In this document: piece after piece, positions 53,801 to 60,848 of the stretch | Numbering within the stretch: position 1 is the stretch's first letter | Layout: the number at the start of each line of letters is the position of its first letter | DNA from: CALDTK01 sp963837005 | Lineage (GTDB): Bacteria; Bacteroidota; Bacteroidia; Chitinophagales; Saprospiraceae | Assembly: GCA_963837005.1 (NCBI GenBank) | Contig: CAWIMC010000013.1 | Span: forward strand, 434,001 to 498,000 | Length of the DNA: 64,000 nucleotides | Reading direction: 5' to 3' | The notes under the pieces: model-generated | What the model was told of the DNA's origin: nothing | What the model saw: the letters and a program-made list of their open reading frames with translations, nothing else | Databases searched by the model: none | Translations under genes and position numbers: made by a program

Positions 53801-54034
53801 GATGGCGTCGACGGCATCGCGGTAGGCGCTGTTGGGCAAGTTGGGGTTGAGCCGCTCCAGCGCTGCGCGCAGGTATCGCACGAGGACGACCTCGGTCTTG
53901 TCCGCGCGCCCGAGAAGTCCACTGGGGCCAAAGGTCTCCTTGCGCCAGGCGGTCACCACCTCCCAACCGAGTTCTTCGAGCACGTCTTGGGTCGCCGCTT
54001 CGATGAGGCCGTCTTCGGAGTAGGTGTAGGACAT
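50810..54034 (-). CDS. hsdR: type I restriction enzyme R subunit
   Basis: The protein of about 1074 residues begins with MSYTYSEDGLIEAATQDVLEE. The nuclease domain has DVIGFVNGVPLVFFELKAHH (D...ExK). The helicase has Walker A in FWHTQGSGKSYSMVF, the DEAH box in VISDEAHRTQGG, GFTGTPL, and motif VI-like TIARANRMYDDE. HsdR cuts unmodified DNA after translocation, together with the HsdM and HsdS encoded upstream. The start at 54034 matches homologues; an ATG at 54064 adds ten residues. A mini-hairpin copy lies just upstream at 54067-54080. Confidence 0.95.
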   Translation of the reverse strand: MSYTYSEDGLIEAATQDVLEELGWEVVTAWRKETFGPSGLLGRADKTEVVLVRYLRAALERLNPNLPNSAYRDAVDAITEQPAGKLPAQTNYEKYRLLKEGVEVSYAKPNGDTVRAKLRVFDFDDYASNHFLAVRQLEVQGPLYHKRPDVIGFVNGVPLVFFELKAHHKDLRNAFDDNLTDYKDTIPHVFHHNAFIVLSNGVDARVGTLTSPYKYFLEWKRIREAEEGAVSLDTMLRGTCDPARLMDLFENFLLFDRSGGDIVKLMAKNHQYLGVNRVIDNVRDIEDLQGKLGVFWHTQGSGKSYSMVFLCEKIHRKLGGAYTFLLVVDRTELENQLYDTFSGVGAVTNKQVVAGKKSGISGREHLRELLSENHRYVFSLIHKFSVDPDKESVFPLITERRNVIVISDEAHRTQGGTYARNMRFHGLPNASYLGFTGTPLIEDEIEFTKNIFGDYVSVYDFKRAIDDEATLPLRYINRGEKLGIDNPALDERMAEILEREDLDEDQRRRLSYDFQRNYPVLTAAPRLEAIARDLVWHFNERGYQGKAMYVAMDKPTAVRMYDYIVRFWPAYLTELDEEIAEARDQQEAQDLRRKRERVAETEICVVVSSEQNEVDKFRKLGMDIATHREKLTERDLEKQFKDPDHPFRLAIVCAMWITGFDAQCVSTVYLDKPIKGHTLMQTIARANRMYDDEKENGLIVDYGNVYRQLEKAYAVYGEKERGKAEDADKEEDTLTGKPTAPLADLAGKLAEAIQETKRHLCSLDFELDTLHAAKPMNRIALIRDGADAACLNETSRTTFEMLARNVFRKYKALFPEPEVKPYTADHDAIDAIYRLLHQQERAADVTDIMLQLQAYVDESITVERAAPSKVEEVMVDLSSLNFKKLREAFAKHPHRQQLTYDLKQAIERKLKRMLRENPLRLDFHERYVQIVAEYNAGKSMEDTVRAFEQLSAFVESLSAEEQRAVAEELFPEELAIFDLLREGKQLSPDELKKVKKVAVELLDTLKDTKFVIEHWREKEEIKAQVKVVIGDSLLHLPVSSYTDADIGSRSASVYRHVYTSYYGSGESVYGGVGA

Positions 54035-54207
54035 GCGCGGGGCGGGGTGTGGCTGTTCCGGCATACGGCTTTCGCCAAAACAGGTTGTGAGAGGGGAAGG
54101 TAGGGGGTAGCCGCGTTCGACCGGCTCTGCCGGTGCGGCTTTCGCTAAGACCAAACACCTCACATCCGTAGTACCAAAATCGGACTTCATGCACCAGGAG
54201 CCGACGG

Positions 54208-54738
54208 CTACTGGTCGGGCGGCATGGTAGCATCCAAAGCAGAGAAGTAAGCGCGGTTGAGAATCAAGGGAATGGTGGTTGCAAAAACGCACAGTAGGAA
54301 CAGAGTCACAAGATTGGAGGCCTCGTACACCCAGCCCTTGTGCTCTGAGAGCCCTCCGGTAACGAGCCACAGAGGCAACACGGTGATCGCGCACGCGATA
54401 GAGAAGCTGATGTTGGCAATGATTTCCCGAAACGCGGCTAGCCGTTTAGAGCCCGGCTTGCTGCTGCGCGCCTGGCCGATGAGCAGCGTGAGGGAGTTGA
54501 AAAGGAAACCTGCGATCAGCCCGACGGCTGTGATGAGGTAAACAGACTTGGAGTCCAGGCGGACGCCAAACCCGAAATGTAGCAGCAACGCTAGCCCTGG
54601 CGGCAGCAAAACGAAGAACAGTAGGTCCTCTACGGCAGGGGCTTTCGCATCGCCTCTGAGCGAACGCCAGTGATCGCGGATGACGCGACGGACGCTAAAT
54701 TTCCAGTCGTCGCTGAGGGTGTCGTTGTGTGAGATCAT
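54208..54738 (-). CDS. four-helix membrane protein embedded in the type I restriction operon
   Basis: The 176-residue protein has about 40 soluble N-terminal residues, then four predicted transmembrane helices (about 43-62, 68-90, 110-130, 140-160). I recognise no family. Its ATG overlaps the stop of the upstream 374-residue gene (ATGA), so both are made together. The position between hsdS and hsdR suggests an accessory defence effector, possibly acting at the membrane (inference). A two-gene soluble plus four-helix membrane pair recalls Kiwa in layout only; sequence similarity is not evident. Confidence 0.6.
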   Translation of the reverse strand: MISHNDTLSDDWKFSVRRVIRDHWRSLRGDAKAPAVEDLLFFVLLPPGLALLLHFGFGVRLDSKSVYLITAVGLIAGFLFNSLTLLIGQARSSKPGSKRLAAFREIIANISFSIACAITVLPLWLVTGGLSEHKGWVYEASNLVTLFLLCVFATTIPLILNRAYFSALDATMPPDQ

Positions 54739-55859
54739 GAGAGCAGGTCGTCGATCAGCTCGTCAAGATACAACACAATTTGTTTGGAAAGGCTCTCGTA
54801 AGTCGGTTTTCCGTCATCCTCCAAGACCAGTGCATCCTCGCCAACTGAGACTGATGGAGCGCTCTTGAAGAAGTCCGCGAGTTGCTTAGTAACCTGCTTG
54901 CCGTCGTTCACCACGACTACCTTCTCCTGCACAGCCTCATTTTCGCCGAGCCCAACATGGTCGAGATCGTCCGACATGAAGTAGCGCCCAGTTGCAACCG
55001 TGGTACCGTTACGCCAGGCGTCGTACCTTTTGACTAGCCAAGCGGAATCTGCATCCTGAAATGTGATTTTTACTGATAAACTGGCCTTAGCAAATTTAAC
55101 CACCTTTCCTAAAACTTCCTTTACCTTGTTCTTTGGAACCCCCTTTCTGGACAACTCAATGCCGTGAACATTACCATCTTTTATAAATTGACGAAGCCTG
55201 CTTCGTGTGAGTTCTTTATCGATCTGAACACGAATACGATCAGGGGCATTGGAGGTAAGAATTTGTGCTAAAAAAGATTTACAGATTGTATCTATGTTGT
55301 TGCCATTGTGGCTTCCAACTACTGCAAGACCAAAATCACCTCGATCCGGCACGTAAACTGCCACAAAAGCCCGGTGCCGATCAATGACCTGGCTCGCATC
55401 CAAGATGTGTATGTCTTTCAGTCCAACATCGCTTCTGTCGCGAATTGTACCCCCCTCTTGGAAACGAGTTCCACTCCTAAGCGCAATCGTTAGCAATCGC
55501 CCCTGCCTCTGCGTGCTAGACGCCCCCGCATCTACGTACATGCAGGCTTGAGATTTACCTACCGCCCACTTACCTTCGAGCACGCCGAGCGCCCGGGAAA
55601 AAGCCGTAGTCAAACCGTGCTGAGCTCCTTCAGGAGCATCCTTTGATTTAGGTGAGAGGCCGAAGAGAGGTGAACCGATCTCATTATCAAATTTGGCAAT
55701 TTTCATCCTTTCCCCCTCCCGGGGGTGTTTCTCTGGGAAGTCACTAATATAACCAAGCTTAAATTTAAATCCAGACAGGTCGTACATAGAATTTGGTTTG
55801 AGGAGTTTCGAAGTGTTGATATGGCTACTGAAGGCTGCGACATCAGCAGTTTTAAACAT
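54735..55859 (-). CDS. unrecognised soluble protein embedded in the type I restriction operon
   Basis: About 374 residues from the ATG at 55859 (an ATG at 55877 is possible). I do not recognise it. Visible features are a mixed alpha/beta N-terminal part with FKLGYISDFPEKHPREGERM, a central segment DRHRAFVAVYVPDRGDFGLAV typical of beta-strand pairs, a basic helix SRSRLRQF-like region, and an acidic C-terminus. It overlaps the hsdS stop by 8 bp and the membrane protein start by 4 bp. The DNA is less GC-rich than the flanking hsdM and hsdR. The coupling suggests a sensor or regulator for the membrane partner (inference). Confidence 0.6.
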   Translation of the reverse strand: MFKTADVAAFSSHINTSKLLKPNSMYDLSGFKFKLGYISDFPEKHPREGERMKIAKFDNEIGSPLFGLSPKSKDAPEGAQHGLTTAFSRALGVLEGKWAVGKSQACMYVDAGASSTQRQGRLLTIALRSGTRFQEGGTIRDRSDVGLKDIHILDASQVIDRHRAFVAVYVPDRGDFGLAVVGSHNGNNIDTICKSFLAQILTSNAPDRIRVQIDKELTRSRLRQFIKDGNVHGIELSRKGVPKNKVKEVLGKVVKFAKASLSVKITFQDADSAWLVKRYDAWRNGTTVATGRYFMSDDLDHVGLGENEAVQEKVVVVNDGKQVTKQLADFFKSAPSVSVGEDALVLEDDGKPTYESLSKQIVLYLDELIDDLLS

Positions 55860-57114
55860 GGGCCTTAATCGCATCAATATCCACCTCTCCAGACATCAGC
55901 CGAGGCAGCAACAAGTCACGAGCCTCTCGCAGAATTTGATTTTGCACTATCAGATTACCAACTATTTCCGTGGTATTCTCAAACACCGCATCGTACTTCT
56001 TCAGGATGTCCTTGCAGGGATAAACGAATTTAATCGCCTTCAAATTGGTTTTTGAAATCTCCAAAAAAGTCGTTCCCGTCGCGTAATTCAACAGGAGCGG
56101 TATATAATTTTTTAGCATCATGAATAGATATCCTTTTGATGCTTTGTCCTTAGCTGCCACGTTGATGAACCCCTGATTTGTACTGTATGGCGTTTTGGAA
56201 AGCGCAAACAATCCAATAGTGGCCCTACTCGTCATCATGAAGCTATTTGGTTGCATCAACTTCGCCGAGCTTTTGGCCAACCCTAGCTCGGAGATCTGCT
56301 CTGAGCTTTGCAGCTGCACCAAAGCGCCCGACTTTGACAGGTCCGTAGGCGAATACCAATCTATGGTTCCATTCTCCCAATAGGCTGCCGTGTTCCTTGA
56401 AGGTGTTCCACCTCCGACAACAGTCGCAAGCGTACTGAATCGCACCCTTCCCCACCCCACCGGCAGCCCCGTCCCCTCATCCCACGCCGCCGTCTCATAC
56501 CCCGGAAAGCGCATCCGCACAAACCACTCTTCATACGTCTGCTGCGCCAACTCCTCCAACAGCTTGATCCGACGCAGGTTGTTCTCTATCAGATCGTCGT
56601 AGGCGGAGAGGATGGAGGCGATTTCTTGTTGGTGATCTTTTGAAGGTAAGCGAATGGGGAATCGCTTGAATATTTTTGCACTCAAATTCTTCATAGTCGA
56701 GCCAACCGAGTTTAGCTCAAGCCACTGGCTACTGGAATTCAGATTGAGATAATAGTATACGTATACCGAGACAGCTATATCCGACGGAATCCTAATTTTC
56801 AAACATCCAGTCCCACAAATAAACTCATCGCCTTGCTTTATCAATGCGCACTTAGCTATATCGCCTCGCCTTGGAAATACAATGTCTCCTGCCACAAGCT
56901 TGTGCCGTATTAGCCGCCTTGCTGTGCTCTCAGATATTCTCGCCGCAGAAGAAGCTTTAACTGCTCCGCCTTCAATATCCTTGGGCATGACAACCGCTAC
57001 CCCATGTTCTACATATTCATAGGCATGCAGTTGAGAGCCAAATGGTCCTGATTGGATCATGCCAGAATCTTCGCGGCAAATTTTGCCCAAAGTCGTTAGT
57101 GATGCCTTCTTCAT
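55852..57114 (-). CDS. hsdS: type I restriction enzyme specificity subunit
   Basis: The 420-residue HsdS has two target-recognition domains, about 1-150 and 215-360. Each is followed by a conserved coiled-coil repeat, for example RLPSKDHQQEIASILSAYDD with LIENNLRRIKLLEELAQQTYEEWF. The second ends LVQNQILREARDLLLPRLMSGEVDI-like. It decides the DNA target for HsdM and HsdR. The AT-rich recognition domains differ in composition from neighbours, as usual for swapped domains. Its start overlaps the hsdM stop (ATGA). Confidence 0.93.
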   Translation of the reverse strand: MKKASLTTLGKICREDSGMIQSGPFGSQLHAYEYVEHGVAVVMPKDIEGGAVKASSAARISESTARRLIRHKLVAGDIVFPRRGDIAKCALIKQGDEFICGTGCLKIRIPSDIAVSVYVYYYLNLNSSSQWLELNSVGSTMKNLSAKIFKRFPIRLPSKDHQQEIASILSAYDDLIENNLRRIKLLEELAQQTYEEWFVRMRFPGYETAAWDEGTGLPVGWGRVRFSTLATVVGGGTPSRNTAAYWENGTIDWYSPTDLSKSGALVQLQSSEQISELGLAKSSAKLMQPNSFMMTSRATIGLFALSKTPYSTNQGFINVAAKDKASKGYLFMMLKNYIPLLLNYATGTTFLEISKTNLKAIKFVYPCKDILKKYDAVFENTTEIVGNLIVQNQILREARDLLLPRLMSGEVDIDAIKAHV

Positions 57115-58691
57115 ATCCCCACCCCTTGTATCCGCCCCATCAACTCCCCCGCCTCCGCATTCAACCTCCCCAACTCCTCATGTATCTCCCTTACCCGCCC
57201 CTTATAATCAAACTCCCAATCAATCTCGATCTTCACCCCCACATACCGACCCGGCGTCAAACTATAATCCTGCTCCCGGATATCCGCCAAACTCGTCACC
57301 TTGCAAAGCCCCTCGACATCCTCGTAGTGTCCTTCCGGGAAATGCTCCTCCCACCATTCGTTTTGGCGAAAGCCTAATGGCTCCCCGCGGAAGCTGCGCA
57401 TCACGCCCGTGAGACCCTCGAGTTGTGCCGGACTGAAATCGTTGATCGTATTCGTCACCTCGCGGAAGACGTTGCGCGCGTCGATCATGAGGACCTTATC
57501 GCGCGTCTCCTTTGACTTGTTCCGATTGAAGAACCAGAGGTGGCACGGCAGACTCCGCGTGTAGAAGAAATTGTTGCCCACCGCCACGACGCACTCCACG
57601 TCGCCCGACTCGACGAGCTGTTTGCGGATCGCCTTCTCAGAGTGGCCCGCGTCCGTGGCCGAACTCGCCATCACGAAGCCCGCGCGACCGGTCGCGTTGA
57701 GGTAGCTGTAGAAGTACTGCATCCACAGGTAGTTGCCGTTGGGGATGGTGCCCTTGCCCGTGAGCGGCACGCCGAAGGGCAAGCGGGGGTCCTTGGTGAG
57801 GAAACGATTCTTCGCGTCCACCTTGTCGACGTTGAAGGGCGGATTCGCCATCACGAAGTCGCACTTGCCCACCAGCTGGTGCGGGTCGGAGTAGAAGCTG
57901 TTGCTCTCCAAAATGTTGCCCTCGATCCCGTGGATGGCGAGGTTCATCTTCGCCAGGCGGGTGTTGTTGCTTTTCAGCTCCGTGCCGAACACCGTGATGG
58001 CCTCGTTGACGCTGCGCCCGGCGTCGTGGGCCTTGAGGAAGTGCGCCGTCTGCACGAACATCCCGCCCGACCCACAGGCCGGGTCGTGCACCACGCCGTG
58101 GTCCGGCTCGATGAAGTTGACGATCAAGTCGACGAGGCTCGGGGGCGTGAAGAACTCCCCGCCCTCCTGCGCTCCTGCCCCGATCATGGAGAACTTCATC
58201 AGAAAGTACTCGTATATGCGGCCGAACACATCCCCGGTGGCCCGGCGCACGGCATCCGAGTTGAACACGCGGATGAGGTTGCGCAGCAGGTCCCCGTCGA
58301 ATTCGAGGTAGCCTTTCGGCAAAACACCCACCAGGTCGCGCCGCGTCGCCTCGATGAGCTTCATGGCGTCGATCACGGCGTGTCCGATGTCGGTGCTCTC
58401 CGGGAGATTGGCGAGGTAGTCGTACTGTGCGGCGGCCGGCAGCATCATTGCCCCGGCGCCGGTGTAGTCGTCGGCCGTAGCCTCGCGTTGCTGTCCCGTT
58501 CGGGGATTGATCGGCAGTCGCGCTTCGATCGCGACTTTCGCTTCTTCGTAACGATTTTGTGCGAAGCGGAGGAAAACGAGCCCGAGCAGCGGGTCTTTAT
58601 ACTCGGCGGCGGTGAGCTTCGAATTGGAACGCAGGCTATCGGCCGCGCCCCAGAGTTCTGCTTCGAGGGCGCGGATGTCGGATTGGGTCAT
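57111..58691 (-). CDS. hsdM: type I restriction enzyme M subunit (N6-adenine methyltransferase)
   Basis: About 526 residues from the ATG at 58691 (MTQSDIRALEAELWGAADSL). The N-terminal helical domain is followed by SAM-binding motif I (HDPACGSGGMFVQTA) and catalytic motif IV (FVMANPPFNVDKVD). With HsdS it methylates host DNA. The first 11 codons and upstream 42 bp are duplicated exactly at 60104-60177. Mini-hairpins are at 57361 and 58311. Confidence 0.95.
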   Translation of the reverse strand: MTQSDIRALEAELWGAADSLRSNSKLTAAEYKDPLLGLVFLRFAQNRYEEAKVAIEARLPINPRTGQQREATADDYTGAGAMMLPAAAQYDYLANLPESTDIGHAVIDAMKLIEATRRDLVGVLPKGYLEFDGDLLRNLIRVFNSDAVRRATGDVFGRIYEYFLMKFSMIGAGAQEGGEFFTPPSLVDLIVNFIEPDHGVVHDPACGSGGMFVQTAHFLKAHDAGRSVNEAITVFGTELKSNNTRLAKMNLAIHGIEGNILESNSFYSDPHQLVGKCDFVMANPPFNVDKVDAKNRFLTKDPRLPFGVPLTGKGTIPNGNYLWMQYFYSYLNATGRAGFVMASSATDAGHSEKAIRKQLVESGDVECVVAVGNNFFYTRSLPCHLWFFNRNKSKETRDKVLMIDARNVFREVTNTINDFSPAQLEGLTGVMRSFRGEPLGFRQNEWWEEHFPEGHYEDVEGLCKVTSLADIREQDYSLTPGRYVGVKIEIDWEFDYKGRVREIHEELGRLNAEAGELMGRIQGVGI

Positions 58692-58733
58692 GGGCGGCTG
58701 GCAAGGTGTGCCGGAAATTTTCGATGCGCAAGG
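58660..58733. repeat. 74-bp direct repeat, copy 1 (over the hsdM start)
   Basis: Bases 58660-58733 are identical to 60104-60177. The copy covers the first 11 codons of hsdM (58660-58691) and 42 bp upstream. The two copies bracket about 1.37 kb carrying a truncated hsdM start and the second HEPN-like cassette, as expected of an insertion with target duplication or a tandem-duplication event. Confidence 0.85.
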
Positions 58734-58808
58734 AGCTGAGACTGTTTTGATCATGGCCGTCCCGAGCCTAGCTCTCAATCTCACCGATCGAATGAGCCAT
58801 CGACTATT

Positions 58809-58928
58809 CTATGCTTTAGGATTTGCGCACTCGCTCGACTCCACCTTCCCGCGCAGCTTGTTGGCCGAATCCCAGAGCGACTGCTCCATGGAGATCGTGG
58901 GCTTGGCGGACTTTTTCACTTTCGGCAT
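58809..58928 (-). pseudogene. 5' fragment of a second hsdM gene
   Basis: On the minus strand MPKVKKSAKPTISMEQSLWD then SANKLRGKVESSE matches the start of a different HsdM lineage (basic leader, then EQxLWDxAxKLRG). The frame stops after 39 residues. Only the first helix remains, so it cannot encode a methyltransferase. With the HsdR fragment at 47084-47736 it suggests that an older type I system on the same strand was broken by the present island. Confidence 0.6.
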
Positions 58929-59262
58929 CGGGAGGGAAGCTAGGGGCTTTTTTCGACGCAAAGACGCAAAGCAGAACACAAAGTGCGCAAAGCCCTCCGG
59001 CCGTCCTCTGCCGACCTCCCACCGGTGCACAGGCCTTGCGCCCTTTGCGTCCCTTAGCGCTCTTTGCGTTAAGCTCGCTGCAAGCGCGTTCGAACGGCAC
59101 CCACGAAAAAGCCCTTTCACCGCAACGTCTCCGCAATCCCCCCAAACAACTCATCCCAACCCCCGTCCCACTTCTTCCCCTGCCGCACGATGACCATCTC
59201 CAAGGCCGGCGCAGCCGCCCTCTCTAAAACAACCTTCCCCCACCACCCCTGGTTACTCCCAC
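58929..59262. other. intergenic stretch with inverted GACGCAAAG/CTTTGCGTC segments
   Basis: No gene is supported. Short repeats (GACGCAAAGACGCAAAG near 58957, and CTTTGCGTC and CTTTGCGTT near 59045-59070) form an imperfect inverted pair of the kind often seen in intergenic DNA. The promoter of the HEPN-like cassette presumably lies near 59200-59260. Confidence 0.3.
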
Positions 59263-59544
59263 ATGACCAACGAGTATGAGGTGCGGACGCTACTGGCGCC
59301 CGTCAAGGCGGAGATCGAGCGGGACTATGGCCTAGCCGCCGACTGGGAGTACCTCGTCGACGAGGACGACGACGGAATCCGCTTAATCAAAGTACGGCTC
59401 AACGTCGACCAGGACGCTTCCCCATCTGTGGATCAGATCACCGCGATCAGGGAAAAGGTAAGGTCATACTTGCGCGCCACTGAGGTGACCTCCGAGTACT
59501 TTCCTCACCTCCAGATCAACGCCCGGCAAACCGCCAGAGCGTAA
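59263..59544 (+). CDS. small acidic partner of the HEPN-like protein (cassette copy 2)
   Basis: A 93-residue protein of no recognised family. An N-terminal helix (VRTLLAPVKAEIERDYGLAA) comes first, then DWEYLVDEDDDGIRLIKVRL, then a helix and a final strand SEYFPHLQI. The same order of elements occurs in the partner at 6758-7063. Its stop is two bases before the HEPN-like ATG, so the genes are coupled. Confidence 0.6.
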   Translation: MTNEYEVRTLLAPVKAEIERDYGLAADWEYLVDEDDDGIRLIKVRLNVDQDASPSVDQITAIREKVRSYLRATEVTSEYFPHLQINARQTARA

Positions 59545-59546
59545 CC

Positions 59547-60083
59547 ATGAATGTCTCACCTGAATCACTTCTCAAACAGGCAAAAAAGCTCACGGCACCC
59601 TCCGTCGGTAGACCCGACGAGACAAAGCTGCGCAGGGCCGTCTCCGACGCCTACTATGCGGTCTTCCACGCGCTCACGGAGGCCAGCGCTAAGCTGTTGG
59701 TTTCTGGTGCGAGCCGGGAGGACTTCCGGCAGTACGTCCGCCGAGGCTACCAGCACGCGGGATTGCGACAAGTGTGCTCGAAGTTTACCGCCAATGCAAC
59801 CCCTCAGACGGCAGACAAGGCAGTAGTCCGGTATATCCCAGTTACCATCTCTCAGATCACACCTGCCGTTAGGCAAGTCGCGGACGCCTTTCTGGTACTC
59901 CAGACCGAGCGCCATGACGCCGACTACGACCACAGTCGGTCGTTCAGCAAAGAGGAGGCCCTCACCTTTATACGCGTAGCCGACGCCTGCCTCCACGCCA
60001 TTCGCCACCTCGATAAGTCCGACGCCTCGACCTTCGGCTTCCTCCTCGCGCTCCACGCCGAGGGAAAGTCGAATAAAAGTTAG
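59547..60083 (+). CDS. HEPN-like protein, possible toxin (cassette copy 2)
   Basis: The 178-residue helical protein resembles the one at 6268-6771: ETKLRRAVSDAYYAVFHALT, EDFRQYVRRGYQHAGL, and LQTERHDADYDHSRSF, which contains R-X6-H. UPF0332/HEPN proteins share the AYYAxFHA and ADYD motifs. The two cassettes are clearly diverged, so they are separate acquisitions rather than a local duplication. Confidence 0.65.
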   Translation: MNVSPESLLKQAKKLTAPSVGRPDETKLRRAVSDAYYAVFHALTEASAKLLVSGASREDFRQYVRRGYQHAGLRQVCSKFTANATPQTADKAVVRYIPVTISQITPAVRQVADAFLVLQTERHDADYDHSRSFSKEEALTFIRVADACLHAIRHLDKSDASTFGFLLALHAEGKSNKS

Positions 60084-60103
60084 CAGTGGCCTGCTGAGCT
60101 ACG

Positions 60104-60177
60104 GCTTCGAGGGCGCGGATGTCGGATTGGGTCATGGGCGGCTGGCAAGGTGTGCCGGAAATTTTCGATGCGCAAGG
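60104..60177. repeat. 74-bp direct repeat, copy 2 (relic hsdM start)
   Basis: Identical to 58660-58733. It preserves the ATG and first 11 codons of hsdM on the minus strand with nothing behind them. Downstream, at 60200-60240, GGTTATTTGG-type octamer repeats appear, the only ones near the restriction genes. Confidence 0.85.
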
Positions 60178-60395
60178 TGAGGCGGAGAGAGTAGAGACCT
60201 TGGAGGGTTATTTGGTTATTTGATTGGATGGTTATTTGGTGCGCTGCCGCGGATGCCGTCCTACTAGCTGATCGCACAGCCCATCTAGGCCGCAGGCCGC
60301 GCATCTAGTGGAAGAGGACACCCTTTGGATCAGCGGGCCGGCAGGTACGCCTCGGGCGCGGCTGGTCTGCGAGGCGGCCGACAACTGAGGCACAC

Positions 60396-60421
60396 ATTTT
60401 GTCGTTACTTAGCGACGAAAT
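60396..60421 (+). promoter_or_regulatory. candidate operator overlapping the antitoxin start
   Basis: ATTTTGTCG and CGACGAAAT form an inverted repeat (one mismatch, 8-base spacer) that ends on the ATG at 60420. This fits autorepression by the downstream antitoxin and argues against the longer TTG start at 60399, which would put the operator inside the gene. Confidence 0.45.
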
Positions 60422-60848
60422 GATGGACTCCGTGACTACGCTCGAACTCTCTCGCCCGACCGTCACCGACGATGGTCGCGCCTTCGAACTCCTGCGCCGC
60501 GAACGAGAAGGGCTTACGTTCTCCACCGCGAGCGAGATGGAAAAGCAGTACGGCTTCTCCGGGGCCGAAATGGCCACGCTACTCGGGATTGACCTACGCA
60601 CCTACCAGCGCTACAAAAAGGAAGGCACGCGCCTCAGGTCCATCCGCGCAACCGCCTTGCTCGACCCCCTCCAGGTACTGCGCTACGGCGAGGTCGTCTT
60701 CGGCTCCACGGACAAGCTCCGCCGGTGGCTCCGCCGCGAGAACGCTGCCCTGGATGGGAATCGCCCCATCGACCTCCTCCACCTCAGTACCGGGCGCCAC
60801 CTCGTCAACGACACGCTCACGCGGATCGAGTTCGGCGTCTTCGGATAA
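60420..60848 (+). CDS. Xre/MbcA/ParS-type antitoxin (DUF2384)
   Basis: About 142 residues. The N-terminal helix-turn-helix-like part has FSTASEMEKQYGFSGAEMAT, then LLGIDLRTYQRYKKEGTRLR. The C-terminal DUF2384 toxin-binding region has EVVFGSTDKLRRWLRRENAA and GNRPIDLLHLSTGRHLVNDT. It precedes and overlaps the RES toxin gene. It would bind the toxin and repress the operon at the inverted repeat over its start. Confidence 0.88.
   Translation: MMDSVTTLELSRPTVTDDGRAFELLRREREGLTFSTASEMEKQYGFSGAEMATLLGIDLRTYQRYKKEGTRLRSIRATALLDPLQVLRYGEVVFGSTDKLRRWLRRENAALDGNRPIDLLHLSTGRHLVNDTLTRIEFGVFG

Noticed and set aside
54208..55859. Assignment of the embedded pair as Kiwa (KwaA/KwaB)
   Set aside because: Only the general layout (four-helix membrane protein plus soluble protein) is similar; gene order differs and I see no shared motif.
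58941..59075. Protein-coding reading of the GACGCAAAG repeat region
   Set aside because: Open frames on both strands change with the repeat and show no family-like sequence apart from the short hsdM fragment already listed.
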